Shown: piece after piece, positions 30,003 to 39,832 of the stretch | Layout: the number at the start of each line of letters is the position of its first letter | Position numbering within the stretch: the stretch's first letter is position 1 | From: Myxococcota bacterium | Lineage (GTDB): Bacteria > Myxococcota_C > UBA6777 | Length of the DNA stretch: 64,000 bases | Reading direction: 5' to 3' | NCBI GenBank assembly: GCA_023150835.1 | Contig: JAKLKB010000007.1 | Coordinates: 23,115 to 87,114, forward strand | Notes under the pieces: generated by a model | Told to the model about the DNA's origin: nothing | The model's input: only the letters and a program-made list of their open reading frames with translations | Databases searched by the model: none | Translations under genes and position numbers: made by a program

Positions 30003-30171
30003 CTCACAACGTCCGCTCTCATCGCACCCACAACATCCGCTCTCATCGCCGCCACAATGTCCGCTCTCATCGCACCCACAACATCCGCTCTCATCGCACC
30101 CACAACATCCGCTCTCATCGCACCCACAACATCCGCTCTCATCGCACCCACAACATCCGCTCTCATCGCAC
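30003..30171. repeat. 24-bp tandem repeat, 7 units, between two lipoprotein genes
   Basis: Seven 24-bp units (ATCGCACCCACAACATCCGC plus TCTC), one of them diverged, fill the gap between the lipoprotein genes. On the minus strand the units stay in one open frame (AMRADVVG octapeptides), but no ribosome site or start supports a gene. Confidence 0.9.
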
Positions 30172-30191
30172 CTGCACCAGCAGGGTCTTTG

Positions 30192-32237
30192 CTATGGGGT
30201 GACCTTGAGCGTGGTGTCAATCCCCCGCAGCGCTCCGATCACTTGGTGGCTATTGAGATCGATGATCGAGATCAGCGTGTTGAGAAAGTTCGCAACATAG
30301 GCACGCGGCTTAGGATTGGGCGTCCCTGCGGGCGGATCGTAGATCACCATAAAGTAAGGCCGCTCTCCCACAGGGATCTGATAGATCGTCTGCATCGCTT
30401 CGACATCGATCACATCGACACGACCGCGCCGCGAAGACACCACATACAACAGATCTGGATAGGGAGCGGGACGATGGCGATACAACAGTTGCGCAGGCTC
30501 CGTTCCGACGGGCAACGTCGCAACAAGACGCATCGTCAACGGGCTGTCGGGACGTTCACGCAACAGATCGTACACCAACACCACCGAAGGCAGGCGGCTT
30601 GCAACATACAGTCGCGCCCATCCATGCTTGCGATTGATCGCAGCCGTAATCCCCCGCATATCCGCCTGAATCGTCGTCGAAGGTGGAGCCGTCATATCGA
30701 CGTTGGTAAACACGACTTGCCCGATATCACGCGGCAACAAGGGGGTGTCTTTGAGCGGTAAGGCGTACACGCGGTTGCTTTGGCGCGATACCAAGAACAA
30801 TTCACCCTTCCCACCGAGATCTGTGTGATTGGGCAATAACGCGATCCCTGTCATCCCCAACGGCAAGCCCAACGATTCTTTGTTCGCGACGATCCCCATC
30901 TCTCGGCGATCTTGGGAAGTTGCAGGCAACGACAGCTTGCTCAGATCCAGATCCGCATAACCGCCTTGTTCCAACAACGAAGCAAACAACCGCGTATCTT
31001 TGCAGCTTTCGTAAGACGCGCAATCGCCGTCCCCTTCGCAATAACGCGGCACTTCCGCCATCGCTGTCCGACAATGCCCGCTTTCGCAGATCTCGCCTTC
31101 CGCGCAGCTTGTGCTGTCGGTGCAACCTTCGATACAACGGCCTTCATCACAACGTGTCCCTTGCGGACAATCGAGATCGACGGCGCACAGCTTTCGCGCA
31201 CAACGCCCCGCAAAACAAGCCAGTCCAATCGGACAATCTGTCGGGGCAACACAAGTCCGCGTCACACAACGTCCCCCCTCGCAGCGTTCTTCGGCAAGAC
31301 ACGCGCTGTCTTGTTGGCAAGGCTTGCCCGTAGGCCGTTTGGTTCGACAACGCCCGAAAGAACAGCTTTGTCCTTCGGGGCATTGTGTATCGCCGACGCA
31401 TCCCGCGACACATCGGCTCACATCGCAACGCTCTCCCGCTTTACAAGCGCCTTTTTGCTGATCGTCTGCGCTACAAACACAGTCGTTGTCGACTTTGCAC
31501 GCCCGACGGGCCGTACACACCGCGCCGATCACCAAGCCATACGGATAAAAGTTGGTGGTGCAGTACCCGACGCCTGCGCCCAAACCCGTTGCAGAGTCTC
31601 GCAAACAGCGTTCTTGTCGCGCAAAGACACAATCCGCATCCGTCTCACAGCGCTTGCCAAGCAAAAAGATCTTGTTTTCATCGCCACAACGCGGCGCGGG
31701 ATCCACCTCAAACTTGCCTTCGGCTCCCACGCCACCTGATTTTTCTTTTGGGATGGCCTTTTGCGAGCAAGACAGATGCTCCGCCCCCCTCTTGTCTGGA
31801 TCGATACCAAAATGCAAGATCTCCGAAAAGCCGATCGCTCCGCCTTCTCGGCTGTCGTTTCGGATCGAAACAAACCCGCGCCGCCCGTCCCGAGAAAGCA
31901 ACACCTCACCCGCAAACGAACCGATCTCGACCGTCGTTCCGGCAACTTGTTTGAGTGTCTTGTACGTCGTCTTCACCCCCAGCAGATCCCCCGTGACCTC
32001 TTCGTCCTCTGCGGTGTCAAAGACCATCAACGTCCCGCCCGTATAAGCGAGGTCAAAGTTGGAGTTGGCGATGTACAAAAAGCGACCGCTCGGATGCACC
32101 GCAAGGCCGATCGGATAATGGATCTTGGTGGGATCAGGCGAGATGCCGTTGTATTCGGAGACACAACTGAAGGAGAACAACGTCCCCATCCATGCAAGCA
32201 ACAAGATCATCATCAAAGGAATGCGTCTGTTTCTCAT
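30192..32237 (-). CDS. Beta-propeller lipoprotein with Cys-rich insertion
   Basis: About 681 residues from the ATG at 32237. A signal peptide ends in FSFSC, a weaker but acceptable lipobox. N-terminal blades such as YPIGLAVHPSGRFLYIANSNFDL and C-terminal blades such as ARLYVASRLPSVVLVYDLL and YVVSSRRGRVDVIDVEAMQ mark a YncE-like propeller. Between them (residues about 185-410) lies a Cys-rich block of Dickkopf/EGF-like modules, for example CAGRCARKLCAVDLDC. The fold thus carries a long disulfide-rich insertion on one face. It precedes the related gene at 27903. The role is unknown; surface binding is the usual inference. Confidence 0.75.
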   Translation of the reverse strand: MRNRRIPLMMILLLAWMGTLFSFSCVSEYNGISPDPTKIHYPIGLAVHPSGRFLYIANSNFDLAYTGGTLMVFDTAEDEEVTGDLLGVKTTYKTLKQVAGTTVEIGSFAGEVLLSRDGRRGFVSIRNDSREGGAIGFSEILHFGIDPDKRGAEHLSCSQKAIPKEKSGGVGAEGKFEVDPAPRCGDENKIFLLGKRCETDADCVFARQERCLRDSATGLGAGVGYCTTNFYPYGLVIGAVCTARRACKVDNDCVCSADDQQKGACKAGERCDVSRCVAGCVGDTQCPEGQSCSFGRCRTKRPTGKPCQQDSACLAEERCEGGRCVTRTCVAPTDCPIGLACFAGRCARKLCAVDLDCPQGTRCDEGRCIEGCTDSTSCAEGEICESGHCRTAMAEVPRYCEGDGDCASYESCKDTRLFASLLEQGGYADLDLSKLSLPATSQDRREMGIVANKESLGLPLGMTGIALLPNHTDLGGKGELFLVSRQSNRVYALPLKDTPLLPRDIGQVVFTNVDMTAPPSTTIQADMRGITAAINRKHGWARLYVASRLPSVVLVYDLLRERPDSPLTMRLVATLPVGTEPAQLLYRHRPAPYPDLLYVVSSRRGRVDVIDVEAMQTIYQIPVGERPYFMVIYDPPAGTPNPKPRAYVANFLNTLISIIDLNSHQVIGALRGIDTTLKVTP

Positions 32238-32297
32238 CAAGATCAACGTACTTTCGGCATCCCTTGCGATGTTCGTTTCGGCGCATGCAAGGGAGGA

Positions 32298-35054
32298 TCA
32301 GGGTTGTTGGGCCTTTTGCAAGGCAGCTTGTCCAGCCGCCATCAGCGCGATCGGCACACGGTACGGAGAACAACTAACATAATGCAAACCAAGGTTGTGG
32401 CAAAACTGCACAGAACGCGGATCGCCGCCATGTTCGCCACAGATCCCAAGGTGAAGATCAGGTCGGGTGCTACGGCCTTTTTCCAGAGCGATCTTCATCA
32501 ACCCCCCAACGCCCTTGGTATCGAGGGTTTGAAAGGGATCATCCGTCAACAAACGTTGCTCGATGTACGCAGGCAAAAACTTGCCGATGTCATCGCGGCT
32601 AAAACCGTAGGTTGTTTGCGTCAGGTCGTTGGTCCCAAAAGAGAAAAAGTCTGCGTGGCGTGCGATGGCGTCCGCCACCATACAAGCCCGAGGCAGCTCG
32701 ATCATCGTTCCAACAGAGTACTTGATCGACAAACCTTCGTCTTGCAAGATCTGATCGGCCACACGGCAGGTGAGAACACGCAAAGAAGCCAACTCTTCTT
32801 CGATCCCCACAAGCGGGATCATGATCGCAGGCAGGACTTTTACACCCTCTTTGGCGATCCGACAAGCCGCACGCATCACTGCCGCCACTTGCATCTCCGC
32901 AATCTCGGGATATGTCAAGAGCAATCGACAGCCACGATGCCCAAGCATCGGATTCGATTCGTGCAACGCATCGACCAGTTGCTTCAATCGCTCTGCCCGA
33001 CAACCGATCTTTTCCGCAAGCTCCGCGACTTGTTTGGGTTCGTGTGGCAAAAACTCATGCAGCGGCGGATCCAACAAACGGATCGTCACCTTGCGTTCAC
33101 CCAGCGCACGAAATAACCCAACAAAGTCTTCTTCTTGTAACGGGGCCAGTTTGGCCAACGCCGCCTCACGACCCGCCCGATCCGTCGCCAAGATCATCTC
33201 TCGCACGCTATCGATGCGATCGCCCTCAAAGAACATGTGTTCGGTGCGACACAGCCCGATGCCCTGCGCACCAAAAGCCACCGCAGCGACGGCTTGATCG
33301 GGCTGATCGGCGTTGGTCCACACTTCCAAACGCCGCGCTTCGCTCGCCCAACGCATCAGCTTTTCGTAAAGCCGATACAACGGCGCATCTTCGGGGCGCA
33401 GCGACTTTTCCAACAGCACCTGCACCACCTCCGACGCCTTGGTCTTGATCTTTCCATCATAGACCTTGCCTTCAAAGCCATCCAACGACAACCAGTCGCC
33501 CTGCTTGAGTATACGATCCTTGATCCGAAGCTGCTTGGCGGAATAATCCAGATCCAACGCTTGACAGCCCGAAACACAGACCTTTCCCATCTGCCTTGCC
33601 ACCAGCGCCGCGTGCGAAGTCGCCCCGCCTCGCGCCGTCAAGATCCCTTTGGAAACCGCCATCCCACGGATATCTTCGGGGGAGGTTTCGGTGCGCACCA
33701 ACAGGATATCATGGCCGTGTTTCGCCATCTCTTCGGCTTCTTCGGCGGAAAACACGATCATCCCACTCGCAGCCCCCGGCCCTGCGGCCAGACCTCGCGC
33801 CAACAATCGACCCGATGTTTCCGCCTTTTTCTTTTCACTCGGATCAAAGATCGGTTGAAGTAGCTGTTGCAAATGACGCTCTGGATCGATACGCAAGATC
33901 GCTTCCTGCGGCGTAATCAATCCCTCTTCCACCATCTCCACCGCGATCCGCGCCGCCGCGATCCCTGTTCGCTTTCCTGTCCGTGTTTGCAACATCCAAA
34001 GCTGGCCGTCTTGGATCGTAAACTCGATATCTTGCATATCACGATAATGCTTTTCCAACACATCGCGGATACGCAAAAGCTCCGCATACAAGGCAGGTTG
34101 CATCTCCTCAAGAGACAACACCGTGTCACCTTCGGCTTTTTGGTGCTTTGACAGCGGCATCGGCGTACGTGTCCCCGCCACCACATCCTCGCCTTGGGCG
34201 TTGTTCAAAAACTCCCCATGCAGCGCGTTGTCACCCAGCGACGAATCCCGCGTAAAAGCCACACCTGTCGCACAATCATCGTTCATATTGCCGTACACCA
34301 TCGCCTGTATATTGACCGCTGTCCCCAAGTCATGGGCAATTCGGTTCAATTGGCGATAAGACACCGCACGCGGATTGTTCCACGAACCAAAGACCGCCCC
34401 TGCGGCTTGGCGAAGCTGCGCACGCGGATCGTCGGGGATATCCTGCCCCGTTCTGGTGCGGATAATCGAGCGAAACTCCACGCAAAGCTGTTTGAGATCG
34501 TCGGTGGACATCTCGGTGTCTTGTTGGATGCCGCGTGCGTGTTTGAGCCGATCGATCGCCTTCTCAAAGGGATCGATCCCCTCGTGTTGTTCGGCTTTTA
34601 CACCCAACACCACGTCACCATACATCTTGAGAAAACGTCGGTAAGCATCGTACGCAAACCGCGCATTGGTCTGTTTCGCCAAACCTTCGACGATCACATC
34701 GTTCAGTCCGAGGTTCAAAACGGTGTCCATCATCCCCGGCATCGAGACGGGCGCACCCGAGCGCACCGACACCAACATCGGACTGCTTGGATCGCCAAAA
34801 CGACGGCCCATGATCTTTTCCATGCGCGCCAACACCTCGTCCACTTGGGGCCTGAGATCATCTGGATAGGTGTGGTTGTTTTTCAAATAGTAGTGGCACA
34901 TCTCTGTCGAGATCGTAAACCCCGGAGGGACGGGAAGTTTCAACCGCGTCATCTCTGCCAGATTCGCGCCTTTTCCGCCCAACAGCGCCTTCATGCTTGC
35001 GTCGCCATCGGCTTCGCCACCACCAAAGAAATAAACGTACTTTTTGCTTACCAC
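32298..35054 (-). CDS. ppdK: Pyruvate, phosphate dikinase
   Basis: 918 residues from a GTG start at 35054, preceded by AGGAGG with 8 nt spacing. Interconverts pyruvate, ATP and phosphate with phosphoenolpyruvate, AMP and pyrophosphate. N-terminal ATP-grasp part: KKYVYFFGGG, GGKGANLAEM, PVPPGFTIST. Central phosphohistidine domain: LTARGGATSHAALVAR with the catalytic His. C-terminal PEP/pyruvate TIM barrel: GLCRTEHMFF, FSFGTNDLTQTTYGFSRDD and the active-site Cys in GICGEHGGDP. The length fits the family (about 880-920). It starts 22 nt after glyS, so a glyQ-glyS-ppdK operon is likely. Confidence 0.98.
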   Translation of the reverse strand: MVSKKYVYFFGGGEADGDASMKALLGGKGANLAEMTRLKLPVPPGFTISTEMCHYYLKNNHTYPDDLRPQVDEVLARMEKIMGRRFGDPSSPMLVSVRSGAPVSMPGMMDTVLNLGLNDVIVEGLAKQTNARFAYDAYRRFLKMYGDVVLGVKAEQHEGIDPFEKAIDRLKHARGIQQDTEMSTDDLKQLCVEFRSIIRTRTGQDIPDDPRAQLRQAAGAVFGSWNNPRAVSYRQLNRIAHDLGTAVNIQAMVYGNMNDDCATGVAFTRDSSLGDNALHGEFLNNAQGEDVVAGTRTPMPLSKHQKAEGDTVLSLEEMQPALYAELLRIRDVLEKHYRDMQDIEFTIQDGQLWMLQTRTGKRTGIAAARIAVEMVEEGLITPQEAILRIDPERHLQQLLQPIFDPSEKKKAETSGRLLARGLAAGPGAASGMIVFSAEEAEEMAKHGHDILLVRTETSPEDIRGMAVSKGILTARGGATSHAALVARQMGKVCVSGCQALDLDYSAKQLRIKDRILKQGDWLSLDGFEGKVYDGKIKTKASEVVQVLLEKSLRPEDAPLYRLYEKLMRWASEARRLEVWTNADQPDQAVAAVAFGAQGIGLCRTEHMFFEGDRIDSVREMILATDRAGREAALAKLAPLQEEDFVGLFRALGERKVTIRLLDPPLHEFLPHEPKQVAELAEKIGCRAERLKQLVDALHESNPMLGHRGCRLLLTYPEIAEMQVAAVMRAACRIAKEGVKVLPAIMIPLVGIEEELASLRVLTCRVADQILQDEGLSIKYSVGTMIELPRACMVADAIARHADFFSFGTNDLTQTTYGFSRDDIGKFLPAYIEQRLLTDDPFQTLDTKGVGGLMKIALEKGRSTRPDLHLGICGEHGGDPRSVQFCHNLGLHYVSCSPYRVPIALMAAGQAALQKAQQP

Positions 35055-35076
35055 GTTCTCGACCTCCTGTGAGAGG

Positions 35077-37224
35077 TTATGTGTCTGTTTCGGCTTCAGT
35101 TTCAATGCGCGCAAAGTCAAGGAAGGCCAGCCGTGCCACCGCACGCAACATCGCAAGGCGCGCATCCCGCAACGTCGTATCCTCGGCCATCACCATCACT
35201 TGATCAAAGATGCGATCGATCGGCCCTTGCAAGGTACACAAAGCATCAAATGCACTCTGAAAATCCGCTTGTTCCAGTCCTTTTTCGAGCTTCCCTGTGG
35301 CGGCGTCGTAGGCATCCAACAGCGCCACTTCTGCGCTTTCCTTCAACAGCGAACGCTCCAACACAGGCGCTTCTTCGCGATAATACAGCGCCCCCAAACC
35401 CGCATACGCCGCGATCACCTCTTTCTTTGCCGCAGCCCGCAAGATATTGTTGACGCGCTTAAAGCTGTAAGCCAGACCCGACAAGACACCCGAATGTACG
35501 GCATCTTGCAGCGCTTTAAGCAGCCCATCCAGCGCAGGCAACGGATGATGCGCCACCAGATCATCCACACACACCGCATCCACCAGATCGCGCTGCCAAC
35601 CGTCTTTCAGATAAAGACCACTCAAGCGCGTCGTCAAAAACTGGATCACTTCTGCCCGCACCACCGCAGGTTCCGCGAGCCGCTCGCCCAAGGACGACAA
35701 CGCCAGATCCACCATCGCTCCCAACGTCCCCTGTAGATGGTTCTCGCGTAAGATGCGCAAGATCCCGATGGCTTGACGACGCAGACCATACGGATCCGCA
35801 CTTCCGCTCGGCTTGAGTCCCACACCAAAACCACCCACCAACGTATCGAGACGATCCGCAAGCGCCAACAATTGACCCACAGGATGCGTCGGCACAGCAT
35901 CCTCTTGGCCCGCAGGCAGATAATGATCGCGCAAAGCATCGGCCACCGCCGCTGTTTCGCCATCATGAAGCGCATAATAACGCCCCATGATCCCCTGCAA
36001 CTCGGTGAACTCAAAGACCATCCCTGTCACCAGATCGGCCTTTGAAAGATGCGCCGCTCGACGCGCTTCTTCCGCGTGTGTGGACATCCCCAACAACTGC
36101 GCCAACACAGGCACTTGCGCTTCCAAACGCCGCACCTTGTCCCCATAACTGCCTAGCTTCGACTGAAACACCACGCCGTCCAAGCGCGAAACACGGCTCG
36201 CCAAGGTCTTTTTGCGATCTTCGTTAAAGAAAAACTGCGCATCCGAAAGCCGCGCACGCAACACCCGTTGGTTTCCATGCAAGACTTTTTCTTCATCCTT
36301 CGAGGGTAGCGCAGACACCAACACAAAATGCCGCATCAATCGGCCTTCTTGATCCACCACCACAAAACATTTTTGATGCGCACGCAAGCTCGTCTGCAAG
36401 ACTTCACGCGGAAGCTCCAAGAAAGCCGCATCAAACGTCGCCAATAACGGACGCGCATACTCGACCAAAAAGGCGTTGGTATCGACCAGCCCTTCATCTT
36501 CGACCAAACGCCCACCACACGCCTCCGCCAAACGATGAGCTTCTTCTCGGATCGTCTTGCGCCGAGATGCCGGGTCCAACACGACATAGCGTGCAGCTTG
36601 CTCAGCACGATAGCCCGCAGCATCCTTGACCACAAACGGCTCAGGAAACAGAAAACGATGTCCCCGTGATGTCTCTCCGCTCGCAACACCCGCATACACA
36701 AACGGGATCACCTTCCCCTCAAACAACGCGCACAACCAACGGATCGGTCGCGCAAACGTCTCTTTGATCCGCCCCCAACGCATCGACTTTGGAAAACTGA
36801 TCTGACCCAAAATGCGCGGCAACGCTTCTTGCAAAAGCGCCCTTGTATCCGCGCCTTCTCGCACCACATACGCACAAAGATAAGCCCCTTTCGGTGTCTC
36901 TTTGTGCTCCAAAGCTTCCACCGTCCGACCCACTTTTTCCGCAAACTTTTGCGCCGCCACTTTGGGCCGACCATCCGCCTCAAAAGCCACCCGCACAGGC
37001 GGTCCCAAGACTTCTTCCGTCTCATCCCGCCCGCGCAAACCGACGTCCGCGATCACCACACCCAAACGACGCGGCGTTGCAAACGTCTCGATCGACCCGT
37101 AGCTCACTCGACCTTCTCGCAACGCACCTTCCAACAGCGACACCAACTGCTGCAACGCTGGTTCCACATAACTCGCGGGCAACTCTTCGCTGCCCACCTC
37201 GAAAAACAATTCTGCGCCTGTCAT
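35077..37224 (-). CDS. glyS: Glycyl-tRNA synthetase beta subunit
   Basis: 715 residues from the ATG at 37224; GGAGG overlaps the end of glyQ and the gap between stop and start is 2 nt, so translation is coupled. The beta subunit of the alpha2-beta2 enzyme provides the tRNA-binding HD and anticodon-binding parts. MTGAELFFEVGSEELPASYVEPA is the classic beta-subunit start, followed by FATPRRLGV. The middle holds VPTHPVGQLLALADRLDTLVGGF, and the C-terminus a DALR-like anticodon-binding region with FFDQV-type sequence (IDRIFDQVMVMAEDTTLRD). Family length is about 690. Confidence 0.97.
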   Translation of the reverse strand: MTGAELFFEVGSEELPASYVEPALQQLVSLLEGALREGRVSYGSIETFATPRRLGVVIADVGLRGRDETEEVLGPPVRVAFEADGRPKVAAQKFAEKVGRTVEALEHKETPKGAYLCAYVVREGADTRALLQEALPRILGQISFPKSMRWGRIKETFARPIRWLCALFEGKVIPFVYAGVASGETSRGHRFLFPEPFVVKDAAGYRAEQAARYVVLDPASRRKTIREEAHRLAEACGGRLVEDEGLVDTNAFLVEYARPLLATFDAAFLELPREVLQTSLRAHQKCFVVVDQEGRLMRHFVLVSALPSKDEEKVLHGNQRVLRARLSDAQFFFNEDRKKTLASRVSRLDGVVFQSKLGSYGDKVRRLEAQVPVLAQLLGMSTHAEEARRAAHLSKADLVTGMVFEFTELQGIMGRYYALHDGETAAVADALRDHYLPAGQEDAVPTHPVGQLLALADRLDTLVGGFGVGLKPSGSADPYGLRRQAIGILRILRENHLQGTLGAMVDLALSSLGERLAEPAVVRAEVIQFLTTRLSGLYLKDGWQRDLVDAVCVDDLVAHHPLPALDGLLKALQDAVHSGVLSGLAYSFKRVNNILRAAAKKEVIAAYAGLGALYYREEAPVLERSLLKESAEVALLDAYDAATGKLEKGLEQADFQSAFDALCTLQGPIDRIFDQVMVMAEDTTLRDARLAMLRAVARLAFLDFARIETEAETDT

Positions 37225-37226
37225 GG

Positions 37227-38180
37227 TCAGCCCTCCACACCCGCTGTTTTCGCCGCATTCGTCGCATTCGCCGCATCCATCGCATCTGCCGCATCTACCG
37301 CATCTTTGAGCAACGGGAACCCCAACGCCCCACGCTGCGCCAACCACGCCTCCGCACAACCTCGCGCCAAAGCCCGCACCCGCCCAATATAACGCTGCCG
37401 CTCTGTCACAGAGATCGCCCCCCGCGCATCCAACATATTGAACGCATGGCTGCACTTCATACAGTGATCATACGCAGGCATCACCAACGCAGGAGAACGC
37501 TCCAACAAACGCTTGCACTCGCGCTCATTCATCTCAAACAGATAGCTGTACGAAGGGATATCCGAGGCCTCAAAGCTATACCCCGAAAACTCCACCTCAT
37601 CGCGGTGATGCACATCCCCGTACGTAAACGGTGCGCACCACTCCAGATCGTACACGTTATCCACGTCCTGCAAGTACATCGCGATGCGCTCCAAACCGTA
37701 CGTCAACTCGCCCGCGATCACATCCAACTCTATCCCTCCGCACTGTTGAAAGTACGTAAACTGCGAGATCTCCATCCCATCCGCCCACACTTCCCATCCC
37801 AAACCCCACGCACCAAGCGTCGGCGATTCCCAATCGTCCTCCACAAATCGCAGATCATGAACCAGCGGATCGATATCCAACGCTCGCAACGAATCCAAAT
37901 ACAGCTCTTGGATATTGTCTGGCGATGGCTTCAAGATCACCTGAAACTGATAATACTTTCCCAATCGATTGGGGTTTTCTCCATAACGACCATCCGTCGG
38001 ACGACGACACGGCTCCACATACGCCACATTCCAAGGCTCTGGACCCAATGCACGCAAAAACGTGGCCGGATGAAACGTCCCCGCACCCTTCTCCAAGTCA
38101 TACGGCTGCAAGATCACACATCCTTGCTCCGCCCAAAAACGCTGCAAGCGTAAGATCAACTCCTGAAAATTCAGCGCCAT
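37227..38180 (-). CDS. glyQ: Glycyl-tRNA synthetase alpha subunit
   Basis: 317 residues with AGAGGAG upstream. Carries the class II catalytic site for glycine activation: [36 protein letters not shown] at the N-terminus, [18 protein letters not shown], and [19 protein letters not shown]. About the last 25 residues ([20 protein letters not shown]) are an Ala/Asp repeat tail built from 9-bp units and absent from typical GlyQ. First gene of glyQ-glyS-ppdK. Confidence 0.97.
   Translation of the reverse strand: MALNFQELILRLQRFWAEQGCVILQPYDLEKGAGTFHPATFLRALGPEPWNVAYVEPCRRPTDGRYGENPNRLGKYYQFQVILKPSPDNIQELYLDSLRALDIDPLVHDLRFVEDDWESPTLGAWGLGWEVWADGMEISQFTYFQQCGGIELDVIAGELTYGLERIAMYLQDVDNVYDLEWCAPFTYGDVHHRDEVEFSGYSFEASDIPSYSYLFEMNERECKRLLERSPALVMPAYDHCMKCSHAFNMLDARGAISVTERQRYIGRVRALARGCAEAWLAQRGALGFPLLKDAVDAADAMDAANATNAAKTAGVEG
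37245..37310. repeat. 9-bp coding tandem repeat in the GlyQ tail
   Basis: About seven diverged 9-bp units (GCATTCGTC-like on the plus strand) encode DAA/NAT tripeptides at the GlyQ C-terminus. Confidence 0.7.
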
Positions 38181-38642
38181 CGCTTCTTCTCTGCTCCTCT
38201 TGATCTTGCGCGCCTTTACCCTTTGATCTCATCCAAGTTTCTCTTGGACTGAATCGCGATTCATTTTTGTACACGAAAAATGGCGCGCTGCCAACTAGAA
38301 AATCATCGCCCTACCTATCGCTTAGAGCGCGTAGGGATATCTGCCATCGGAATCGTTTGGGGATAGAAGGGAAACAGACCCTATCCGCGCTTCTCTGCCC
38401 TTGTCAAGGGGCGAAACGTACCATGCCGAGATCATGCGCAAAAGCCTACACAAAAAGCAGTCACGCCGTTGGCCAAAAAACTCCCGTGTTCACAGTCGTC
38501 CAAGCGAGAACGTCGTTGGTTTGGAAAGCAGCGATCTTTCCGCCGATAGGGGGTCAAGGGACGCGAGTCTATGGCGAGGTATGGGGTGGCACCCCACAAA
38601 AACCATCGAACCGCACAAGTTCCGCAGAAAAAAACGAAGCGA
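38181..38642. other. Intergenic region between glyQ and the HEAT gene, with one R2 copy
   Basis: 462 bp. The right part is an R2 element (38458-38602). The left 250 bp has a GGATAG/CTATCC stem near 38360-38390, with no T-run, and no gene. glyQ transcription must start here, but no strong promoter was picked out. Confidence 0.6.
38458..38602 (-). repeat. R2 dispersed element, copy 1
   Basis: About 145 bp in reverse orientation: it begins near GTCACGCCGTTGGCC with an A-run, contains TCAAGGGACGCG and ends in GGGTGGCACCCCA. Faces the copy at 39690 across the HEAT gene. Confidence 0.75.
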
Positions 38643-39650
38643 TCAAGACGGGCGTCGCAGGCGTACAGACAAGGGAGACAAGCAGGCTTCGATCTCGTCG
38701 GCTTCGGGCGGTCGCGTTCCCCATGCCGACAGAGAGGACGCTTCTTCGGAGGGAGACGGGGTGGGGTGCGAAGGAAAGGAGGTCTCTGCATCAGAAAGCA
38801 TCGTCTGCACGGAGGGTTCAAATAAGCGCTGATCGAGATCTTCCAGATAAGGGCGGAGCGCTCGATGAACACGGGACTGAAGGGCAGATTGCAGATCATC
38901 AAGAACAGAGCGAAAAGCCAGAGATTCTGGGCTTTGGAGCGGAAACGAAGCCAGCGCCAATTGAAACAGATGCACAAAGTCCTCGTGCGGAAAACGCAGC
39001 ATCCACCGCGCAACTTGCACACGCATCGCAAGATGCGGACTCAGCAAAAGCTCGCGCAAGATATCACGCGCCTCGATCAACGGCATCTGCGCCAAAGCCT
39101 GCACCAAACGCTCCAAACGCACCGATGTTGCGCCTTCTCGGATCATCCGCGCCATCTTCGGGACAGCTTCTGCTACCTGCCAACGCCCCAAGGTCTCCAT
39201 CGCAAGATGCTGGCAGCGCTGTTGCGGAGAATCCAACATCTCCAAAAATAACCTTGCGCTTCGTGGATGCGGATACAGCGCAAGACAAGACAACACTTCC
39301 AAGCGCATCTGTACAGGCACCGAAGGATCGGACGCGATCACGCACAACAGATCGAACGCACGCAGCGACGCCAACGCCCGAAGCAACGCACGTTGCGCCT
39401 CCAACGAGACTGGCAACGCATCCAAAGCCCGCTTCAACAACGGTACGGCTTTCGACTCCCCCAGCGCTTGCATCCCCATCGCTCCCGCGCTCCAAGCCTC
39501 TTGATACAAACACTCACAGAAAAAGATCCACGCCTGCACACGATCTTCTTCGATCAGTCTGCGCGCTGTATCCTCCGAAGGAGCCGCCATATAACGCGAC
39601 GCCAGATGACGCCAATGCTCTGTTCCGCCTTCCCATGCGAACGCTGCCAT
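38643..39650 (-). CDS. HEAT-repeat-like helical protein
   Basis: 335 residues, almost wholly alpha-helical. Paired helices such as VPVQMRLEVLSCLALYPHPRSARLFLEML and QQRCQHLAMETLGRWQVAEAVPKMARMI recur every 30-35 residues, as in HEAT or armadillo scaffolds. No signal peptide; the last 50 residues are Ser/Pro/Glu-rich and likely disordered. AAAGAAG precedes the ATG at 39650. It is the last gene of the moxR-DUF58-BatA-VWA run but is split from it by an R2 element, so cotranscription is uncertain. Scaffold or adaptor role inferred from the fold only. Confidence 0.6.
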   Translation of the reverse strand: MAAFAWEGGTEHWRHLASRYMAAPSEDTARRLIEEDRVQAWIFFCECLYQEAWSAGAMGMQALGESKAVPLLKRALDALPVSLEAQRALLRALASLRAFDLLCVIASDPSVPVQMRLEVLSCLALYPHPRSARLFLEMLDSPQQRCQHLAMETLGRWQVAEAVPKMARMIREGATSVRLERLVQALAQMPLIEARDILRELLLSPHLAMRVQVARWMLRFPHEDFVHLFQLALASFPLQSPESLAFRSVLDDLQSALQSRVHRALRPYLEDLDQRLFEPSVQTMLSDAETSFPSHPTPSPSEEASSLSAWGTRPPEADEIEACLSPLSVRLRRPS

Positions 39651-39689
39651 CTTCTTTCAAACCTTTTTCTTTCAGAAGCGACGCCGTCG

Positions 39690-39832
39690 GTGGGGTGGGG
39701 TTGAAACCCCACGCCCCGCCATAGAGCCTTGCCCCCTTGACCCCGTGTTGGCGGGGCGATCGAGGGTGTTTCAAACAAACGGCACAGCCGCTTGAAGCTC
39801 TGCGAACACGGCTTTTTTTGTCAACTGCGTCA
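39690..39832 (+). repeat. R2 dispersed element, copy 2
   Basis: About 143 bp, forward orientation: GGGGTTGAAACCCCACG, then CCCCCTTGACCCCG, then GGCTTTTTTTGTCAACTGCGTCAC. The right end overlaps the stop region of the VWA gene. Confidence 0.8.

Noticed and set aside
29978..30220. 80-codon minus-strand frame with AMRADVVG repeats
   Set aside because: No ribosome site, overlaps the end of the upstream lipoprotein gene, and consists of the 24-bp tandem repeat.
38181..38460. T-box or riboswitch before glyQ
   Set aside because: No T-box core or other known riboswitch motif seen; T-boxes are also rare outside Firmicutes and relatives.
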